Source: Chlorella sorokiniana
Taxonomy: Eukaryota; Chlorophyta; Trebouxiophyceae; Chlorellales; Chlorellaceae
Direction of reading: 5' to 3'
NCBI GenBank assembly: GCA_025917655.1
Contig: CP084613.1
Location: forward strand, 2,110,001 to 2,174,000
Length of the DNA: 64,000 nt
Part shown: positions 57,401-64,000 of the stretch, in pieces
Position numbering within the stretch: the first letter of the stretch is position 1
Layout: each line of letters opens with the position of its first letter
Notes under the pieces: model-generated
Databases searched by the model: none
What the model saw: only the letters and a program-made list of their open reading frames with translations
Told to the model about the DNA's origin: nothing
Made by a program: the position numbers and the translations under genes

Positions 57401-60200
57401 CATGACGGGCAGCACTCCAGCAGCGGAGCAGATGCGCGGCAGGTGCCTCATGAGCTGTGGGGCGCACTGGAGGCGGCGCTGCAGGCAGACCTAGAGCTGA
57501 ATGCAAACGCAGCATGGTCTGAAGGTGATTGCCCGGCTGCCAGGGGTCACAGAAGGGGAGGATTAGGTAAGGACAGCAGCAGCATGTTGTACCGTCTTGC
57601 CGCTCTGCCAGTGTGTAATGAGCTTCACCTGCTGCCGCTGCTCTTGCGCCTATCCCCCTGCGCCGTCCCCCGCCCCTCCATGGACCCCCAGGCGGCAGCC
57701 GCGCGCGCCTGGCTGAGGATGGGCCATCTTCCCGCTGCTGCTGTGTGGGCGAAGCCGTGGTGCTGGAGGTGGAGCTGAGTAACCCGCTGCAGCTGGATCT
57801 CAGCCTCACACGCCTGCGCCTGACGTGCACCTGGGAGCCAGCCAATGGTGGCACTGGCGATGGCGAGGGCGGTCCCAGCGCAGCAATGCCATCACCGCCT
57901 GCGGGCGGCCACGAGCAGCAGCCCCAGGGCTTCCGGGTGGGCGCCTGGTGCTGTCGGTGCTGCGACTGGTTTGAGCCCAGCTAGCAGAGTCATCTCCCAG
58001 TCTTTTAGTTTGTATGATTTCCTCCTGCTGTGTCCCCGCAGGCGGTCGAGGAGGAAGTGAAGCTGTGTGCCGGCGAGCAACGTGTGGTGCACCTGCGTGT
58101 TGTGCCCCTCAGTCCTGGCCTGCTGCACGCCCACGGGCTGACCTGGGTGCTCAACGGCGTGGCACACGGACAGACGGCCTTCTGCTTTACCCGCCCACGC
58201 AAGCTTGGCAGCAGCAACAAGTGAGGGGGGCTTTCGCTGCAATTGCTGAGAAGGCAGGAAGTTGACATGGCACAAGAACCAGCAGTGCTGCACACCCTTG
58301 TTCAATTGTTCGACCTGGCCCCTTCCACTCGCCCTCAAGACCCTCTCCACCCCTCTTGCCACCCACCCACCCCACGACCTCCACCCGACCTGCCCCCACC
58401 TCATTCTTCACCCCATCCCACATACACCACCTCAGGGCACTGCTTGGCGAGGAGGGTCCTGCATCAGGCAGCATCTCGCTGCTGGTACTGCCGCCCATGC
58501 CGCGGCTGGAGGTCAGTGTCAGCGGTCTGCCCCCCACTCTGCTAGCTGGCGAGGTGGTGCGCTGCTCTATGACCCTCAAGAACAGCGGCGCCATGACATT
58601 GCAGCACCTGGCCATGGCGGTGGGAGGCGGCGTCAGCGTCTCCCTGGGGACGAGCGTTGAAGACAGCGAGGCGGCAGCGCAGTCAGCATCACCGCCAGGA
58701 GGCCAGGTCTGGAAAGCACGGGACGCAAGCAGCACCAGCGTAGAGGGGCAGCAGTCGGGCGAAGCGGCAAATGATTCCATGCTCCCCGTGCAGCAGGGGG
58801 TGAGAGCACCGCGCCTGCCGTGCTGGTGCCACAGGCCATGTTCCGCCAAGGCGCTGCACTCTTCCACATGCCCGCTGTACAGCTTGGTGTGGGTCAGGAG
58901 CTGAGCCTGCCGCTGTGGATTAGGGTTCCGAAGACAGGACGGGCAAACCTGGCGTTGTGCTGGCGATACAAGCCGCTGTTACGCCTGGATGCGCTGGCGT
59001 ACCGCACAGCGCGCTTTTCGCAGTCTGTGCAAGCAATGCCCGCTGTGGAGCTGTCGGCGCGCCTGTTGGCTGGCGTGGGCAGCTGCGTCGTTGGTGCGTG
59101 CATGCTACAGCTGCACCTCCATAACCTGTCTACTGAGAGGATGCGAGTCATGGGCATCGCCTGCTGCAGCTGCAGCCGGCATCTGGGCCAGAGCAGCAGC
59201 CTGGCATGCAGGAGCGTCAGCGGTGGCGATAGCCTAGTGCTTGCGCCCAACGCAGCAGCCGCACTTCACAGCGCCCTGGCTCCTGCGGACGATGTAGCCG
59301 CTTCAGTAGCAGCCTGCACAGGCGCAGCGAGGGCCGCCCTGACAGAAACTGAAGCGGAGCTGTTGGAAGCCAGCAGGCATGCTGCATCAGCTGCAGCAGC
59401 GCCTCACAAGCACTTGAAGCCTACAGCCCAGCGACAGCAGCAGCAGGAGCGGTTTCAGCGGGAGGACGAGGTTGGAGCAGGAGCGGATGTTGTCGTCCTG
59501 TGGAAGGCTGCCAGCAGCATTGGAGGGACACCGCGCCAGGGATTCTGTGTGGTGCACAATCAAAGGTGGGCATGCTGGACTGTGTGTGGATGGGATGGAA
59601 GGAAGGGGGCAAGCTGGGGAACGAGTAGGGCCCCGCCAGCTTCCTACATTGCCAAACCCAAGTTTCCTTCTGGTGTGCAGGCCGCAACCAGCCCCAGCCA
59701 TTGATGCACAGTTGTATGGTCCGACCACACTGTCCCATGATTTCAGCACAGCGCCCCTGTGCCAAGTCCCCGTGACCCTCCTACTGCACAACACTGCAGC
59801 TGTCGCTGCAGTCGTGTGCGTTGAGGCCGGGCGTTTGCAGGATGGCACAGCCCTTGCCGCCTGCGTGCCCACATGGGCGCCTTCTGCAGGGCCAGTCGCC
59901 AGCCTGCACAGTAACGGTTCTTTGCTGGACAGCCTTGGTGATGGTGCTGCAGGTGGGGCGGTGTCCCCTGTTCGCCAGCACGTGTGGTGCGGTCGAACAC
60001 GTGTGACGCTGAGGAGCGTGGCGCCGGGCGAGACGGCAGAGGTGCCTCTGCTTGCAGCAGTCACCTGCCCAGGGAAGGTGGTGCTGGGAGATTGCCACGT
60101 GTCATGGCACCTGGCCAAGCAGCCACCCCAGCTGTCTGGCAGCCGCTTCGTGCCGCCCTTGTCTTTCGCAGTCCTGCAGCAAACGCCCACCCTGCTCTGA
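54443..60200 (+). CDS. TRAPPC8: TRAPPIII subunit TRAPPC8 (Trs85-like)
   Basis: TRAPPC8 is the large specific subunit of the TRAPPIII Rab-GEF complex in autophagy and secretory traffic. ATG 54443 starts MEQLQQFKAELYTMHCPVIM, then RNGLSLAELLRPFGTI. Later family blocks are TPWFRRYRAEFLRLMQFGEH (about 55100), DHPVA, VLRHYVLVHD, DVSGLELFVRELATRCILPHV (about 55690), KGLKNQLKSLLWRKG, MRQLGDLALMLGDHHTAAST, a TPR-like helical region (ERYLRATGQYGEAHASLMKA), and Ig-like C-terminal domains (GEAVVLEVELSNPLQLDL; LAGEVVRCSMTLKNSGAMTL). It ends LQQTPTLL at 60200. Frame switches by one base occur near 55570 and near 56150 within conserved reading, probably assembly indels. Some exon boundaries remain uncertain. 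Confidence 0.88.
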
Positions 60201-60472
60201 ATTGCATCGATATGCAAAGCAGCCCTTTCTTTTGCCAGTTCGTCTTGTCTTTATCGGTTGCAAGACTGGAGTACATATGCATGCTCTGCATGTCAGTTGC
60301 AGGGTAAGCTGCTGTGATGATAAGCAGCAGCCTGGCAAGATGTGCAAGCTCTGCTTCCCGCAGCCCTGTTTCTTTCAACTTACGCTGCCCCTCCCCACCC
60401 CCCACACACATTCTGGGGCTGATTGCGTGGGCCATGGGGCTGGCGGCAGCAACCGCAGAGGTTGACCCTGCA
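60201..60472. other. Convergent intergenic region TRAPPC8/CSTF2
   Basis: 272 bp of 3' flanking sequence for both genes. No TGTAA found on the plus strand here. Nothing else recognised. Confidence 0.5.
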
Positions 60473-62477
60473 TCAGCGGTGCCCCAGTTGCTGCTGCAGC
60501 GCCAGCACTTGCGCCTTCTGCTGCGGCGGCAGCAGCTCTATCTGCTGTGGGGTGAGCGACATGACCTGCTGTAGCAGGGCTGCAAGCAGAAGGGGAAAAG
60601 GTTTGTGTGCGTGAGCCTGACAGCAGGCACAGACAAGTTGGTCGTTTACCCTTATCCAGCAACCCATGAACAGTCCTCGGCCACCAGTCAGTCCCTCACC
60701 TTGCTGCTGCTCAGGTGTCAAAGCACTGCCACCTGCTGCGGGCATAGGCGCTGACGGGGGTGCGGACGGAGGCACAGACTGCTGCTGCATGGCAGGCAGG
60801 CCTTGCTGGGGGTGCGGCTGTGCCGCCAGCGACATCATGGGCCGGGCGGTGCGCCCCTGGCACCATCCTTCTGGGGTCGGCGGGCTGTGCGGGCCCCGGC
60901 CCATACCCCGCATCTGGTGGCCCCATGTAGGGCCCCTGCTGCGTCTGCTGCTGCAAGGGGGCGTGTATGCCGTCGGCGGCTGGAAGGGGGCTGCTCCAAC
61001 GGGGCAACACCATGGTAAGGCGCCTGCTGCGGCGGGTGCGTGATACCCTGCCCAGGCATGCCCATGGAAGGCAGCTGCATGTGCGGCGGGCCCTGCATGC
61101 CCAGCGGCGGCCCCTGCATCAGTCCGCCATGCATGGGCGGGCCCACAGCAACTTGAGGCGGCGGCTCCATGCCATGGGACCCCTGCGGGCCCTGTCCACG
61201 CGCCGCAGGTGCGCCCGTGCTCGCCATCTCCCCGTTCAGCGGTGGAGGGCCAGCGCCCAGAGGCGCTTGTGGCGGAACGGCCTGGCCGTGCTCGTGGCGG
61301 GGCATGAGGTTTGGGGGCCACTCCCTTGGGCGCCACGTCACCCAGAGGATTCGACACCATGCCTAAGATGACCTGCGTGGCGTCAGCCATGCAGGGCAGG
61401 CCTGACCCAACGGGCAGGTGTGCGCATGGAAGGATAGTCCAGCGGGCAGCGCCATGCCGGCACGTCGCGGCGCCCCCTCACACACAAGCACACACACACC
61501 TGCATCTGGAACAACGCTTTGGTGAGCTGCGGGTGGTCGGCCAGGATCTGGCGCGCCTGCGCCGGGTTGCGCCCCACCATCTCTTGCACCTGCGCCAGGT
61601 AATCGTAGAGCTCGGCGCGGAGCGGCGCGCCAGCAAGTGGGTGACGGCGTCCGGGGAGCACCAGGGGCCAGGGGGCACCCAGCAGCGTGGCCACGCCGTG
61701 CGCGGCGTGGTAAGCTAGGTCGCCGCCAACCACGCGGTCGCGCATTGGCCGCCTACTCTGGCCACCAGCGCCTTCAAATGGTCGTGGTGGTGGCCCCTCA
61801 AAGTCTGCAAGTCACAGGGCAGCAGTGCTGGTGGAGCCTGAGTAAAGTGTGCAGAGGGAGGTGGTGTCTGGGTCGGGGGCAGCAAGCAGCGCTGGAGCAC
61901 GGCACGCACCCCTGTGGAAGTTGCCTGGCCCTCCATCGGCATACACAATCCTGCAGGATGGGGGTGAGAGGCAGTGCTGGAGGTTGATAGCGCGCCCAAG
62001 CACTGCTGCTGTGCAGCGTGATTGGCTCTTGCAGCGCCTGTGGCTGAAGCAGAATGTCCAGTGGAATGAACCCACCGGATTGTACGGCCCTTGAACTCCC
62101 TGCCGCTCAGATTGCGAATGGCCGACTCAGCTGTAGGAATGTCAAAGAACTCAATGAAACCAAAACCCCGAGGCTTGCCGGTGTCGCGCTCCGTCACAAT
62201 GCTGCAGGGGCGGCAGGTGAGGCTGGATGTGACCCGGGTGGGCATGGTGGTCATCCTGCACTGCCATCACTTACCGCACATGCTTGACCGGCCCCACTTG
62301 GCTAAAGTGCTCGATAACATCCTGCTCAATGAGATCGTAGCTCAAATTGCCGACTGTAATGCAATGAACAGGAGCAAGAAGCACGTTTCGTGAGATGGCT
62401 GCGCCGCTTTGTTCGAGTGAGGGCGCGTCGGCGGCGGTGGCTGCTGCACGGCAGGCCGCATCTGTGGCCGGCGTCAA
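60473..62477 (-). CDS. CSTF2: Cleavage stimulation factor 64 kDa subunit (CstF64)
   Basis: CstF64 binds GU-rich RNA downstream of poly(A) sites. The RRM is split over two exons: [17 protein letters not shown] (RNP2, about 62350) and [18 protein letters not shown] (RNP1, about 62180), ending REFKGRTIR. Then [14 protein letters not shown], and the hinge domain that binds CstF77/symplekin ([32 protein letters not shown], about 61550). A Pro/Gly/Met/Gln-rich stretch follows (about 60840-61340), then the conserved C-terminal helix domain [20 protein letters not shown] and the stop at 60473. The reading frame moves more than once in the Pro/Gly-rich stretch, probably through single-base assembly errors in GC-rich repeats. 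The start codon is unresolved: no in-frame ATG precedes the RRM in its exon. Confidence 0.9.
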
Positions 62478-63057
62478 CCGTTGGTTTCAAGGCTCCCATT
62501 CATTTCAAGCAATAGAACACTTCAAAGTCCCGACAGACAGCAGTCATCAAGGGCCCCACACAGCCAACACTAGCAGCTGCGATTATGGATGTCAGAAAGC
62601 TGTAGAGACGCACCAAAGACGGTCGACGCCGGAGGTGCGTCGTCCCTGCGCCCATACGACGCCATCGGGCTCCCACGATACACGCTGCTGAAAATGCAGA
62701 TGTTAGTAACACCTTCAAGTTTACTTTCAATACAATGATTTCATCAAGAGCCGGTTTCTACGACAGGGCAGGAAAAGCCGGTCCATGCTGGCATGCAGGT
62801 GTTTTCACCGATAGTCTCCTCATTATGCTTGTCTGATCGCACATTGCGTTACCTTCCAATTGTTCGAGGAGGGGTTGTTCGGGATCTGCAGCAACTTCGC
62901 TTTGCTTTGCTTTGCAACCTGACGGCAGACCTCACCCCTTTGGCAGGTAAAAAGGTTTGGGCAGAAACTAACAACTGGACTAAAGTTTGGCGCGCCGCCC
63001 CTAGCCAGTTCCGACTCACCACCGCCAGCTTCCGACCGTCTGCCGCAGAAAGGAGGC
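62478..63057. promoter_or_regulatory. Divergent intergenic region CSTF2/ISD11
   Basis: About 580 bp. It probably includes the missing first exon of CSTF2 and both promoters. I could not identify that exon. Confidence 0.45.
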
Positions 63058-63448
63058 ATGTCGGCTGCGGAAGCACGCATGCTTTTTCGCTCCTTTCTTC
63101 GATATTCAAAGCATTTTGGCACAAGCTACAACATCAAAGAGTGAGGCCACTGGTCTTGCTTACGCACCCGCTTGACGTGCGCCTGTCCACACCGCCGAGC
63201 TGCACTCTTTGCCCACATGTTATGCAGATATGTGAAGCGACGGGCGCGCGCAGGATTCAAGGAAGCTCAGTCTGTGACGGATGATGCGGAGCTGGGGCGG
63301 CTGTGGGAGCAGGGCAGGCAACAGCTTGAGGTGGTGCGGCGGCAGTCCTTGGTTTACGACCTCTACTCGCGCAGACATAAGCATGCAATGGTGGGCTGGG
63401 GGTGGTGAGCTTGCTTGCCGCCCGCCTTTTATTTCGCAGGCTTCTTGA
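63058..63448 (+). CDS. LYRM4: ISD11/LYRM4, LYR-motif Fe-S cluster assembly protein
   Basis: ISD11 binds mitochondrial acyl-carrier protein and stabilises the cysteine desulfurase NFS1. Exons: 63058-63140 (MSAAEARMLFRSFLRYSKHF, ending YNIK), 63228-63390 (EYVKRRARAGFKEAQ, LWEQGRQQLEVVRRQ, VYDLYSRRHKHAM) and a tiny third exon 63440-63448 adding Ala-Ser and the stop. The family pattern (LYR helix, YN…RR…F, L…RQ…LY) is complete. The LYR tripeptide reads L-F-R here. If the last intron were retained, the protein would end a few residues later (VGWGW). Confidence 0.88.
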
Positions 63449-63910
63449 GCAGAGATGTAACACTGGTGCATTGCCTGCTCATCACTTTCTGCGGCCCATG
63501 CGCTGCCCCATGCTTTGGGATGCAGGAGCTCTTGAAGCATGGCCCGAAGTGATAATATGTTGCCCAATTCCTTCATGTCAAGTCTCCTGGCATGAAGCTC
63601 AGCACCCCTTCCACCATTTGCCTCAACACCCCGCAGTTTAGCTTCTCCCATAATGCTCTGGTTCTGTTTGCAACTTTGTTACACCTCTGCCATGTAAATC
63701 AATGCCAATCCAGAAGGGCGCGTCAACAGGCTGGCGTTTTCACTAGTCGTACAACACACAGGGATTGGAGGATGGAGCAGGTAAGAAACACAGCGATCGC
63801 TTGCGTTTCCACCGTGGCAAGGCGCCAGTCGCTCCAGAATTTTCATTTGGCTCTTCCAATGCGAGGACAAGGCTTGTAGAGCCAGTATGGCTACTTGCAC
63901 AGGTGGTCGA
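63449..63910. other. Convergent 3' region after ISD11
   Basis: 462 bp. TGTAA occurs at 63456-63460, just behind the ISD11 stop, and again at 63693-63697; the second is the more likely poly(A) signal. Nothing else recognised. Confidence 0.5.
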
Positions 63911-64000
63911 TCATGCATGTAATAGGTCGAGCAGGGCGCGACAAGCAGCCCGCATTGCATCGTCGCTGATTCCTACAGCCCTCCACCAGCCGTGCGGGTA
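63911..64000 (-). CDS. Possible C-terminal exon of a gene cut by the window edge
   Basis: The minus strand is open from the window edge to a TGA at 63911-63913 and reads GWWRAVGISDDAMRAACRAL, then LDLLHA. The composition looks like protein (amphipathic, no low complexity), but I do not recognise the family. No start or splice site is visible within the window. Confidence 0.35.
   Translation of the reverse strand, partial: YPHGWWRAVGISDDAMRAACRALLDLLHA

Overview
This window looks like nuclear DNA of a green alga (Chlorophyta). The genes are GC-rich and broken by many short GT-AG introns, some with GC donors. Several genes end near a TGTAA element, the usual chlorophyte poly(A) signal. One LINE family ends like Zepp-type elements known from Chlorella and Coccomyxa. 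I cannot name the species from sequence alone.

The window has two parts. Positions 1 to about 15,650 are a stack of retrotransposons inserted into one another. An older copia remnant (1-1149 with LTR sequence from 1179) lies beside LINE-A. LINE-A is split at 2012/12488 by a copia element (copia-1, minus strand, 2013-12487, 5-bp target duplication). Copia-1 is itself interrupted by LINE-B (4372-7474), by the poly(A)-tailed LINE-C (7630-9546, 22-bp target duplication) and, in its right LTR, by LINE-D (12118-12444). LINE-C carries a further 92-bp insertion. A solo LTR with its own duplication lies at 14322-14771. The LTRs of copia-1 and the solo LTR carry long, correctly phased arrays of heat-shock-element half-sites, the strongest regulatory signal in the window.

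From 15,875 on there is a dense row of host genes with alternating orientation. They are: propionyl-CoA carboxylase alpha (minus), DNA polymerase delta catalytic subunit (minus), electron-transfer flavoprotein alpha (plus), ALG6 glucosyltransferase (minus), ARGLU1-like splicing factor (minus), PIG-B GPI mannosyltransferase (plus), an unrecognised gene (plus), DNA polymerase alpha subunit B (minus), RPB10 (plus), histidinol dehydrogenase (minus), a MOS1/PRRC2-type protein (plus), GatB (minus), TRAPPC8 (plus), CstF64 (minus), ISD11/LYRM4 (plus) and a possible last exon cut by the right edge (minus).

Functions are mixed and mostly housekeeping: replication (POLD1, POLA2), mitochondrial branched-chain and odd-chain catabolism (PCCA, ETFA), ER glycosylation and GPI assembly (ALG6, PIGB), transcription and RNA processing (RPB10, ARGLU1, CSTF2), organelle translation (GatB), Fe-S assembly (ISD11), trafficking (TRAPPC8) and histidine synthesis (HDH). 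Short divergent intergenic regions (about 220-280 bp) suggest shared promoters. Several conserved host genes show single-base frame switches inside conserved blocks, which I read mainly as assembly indels.
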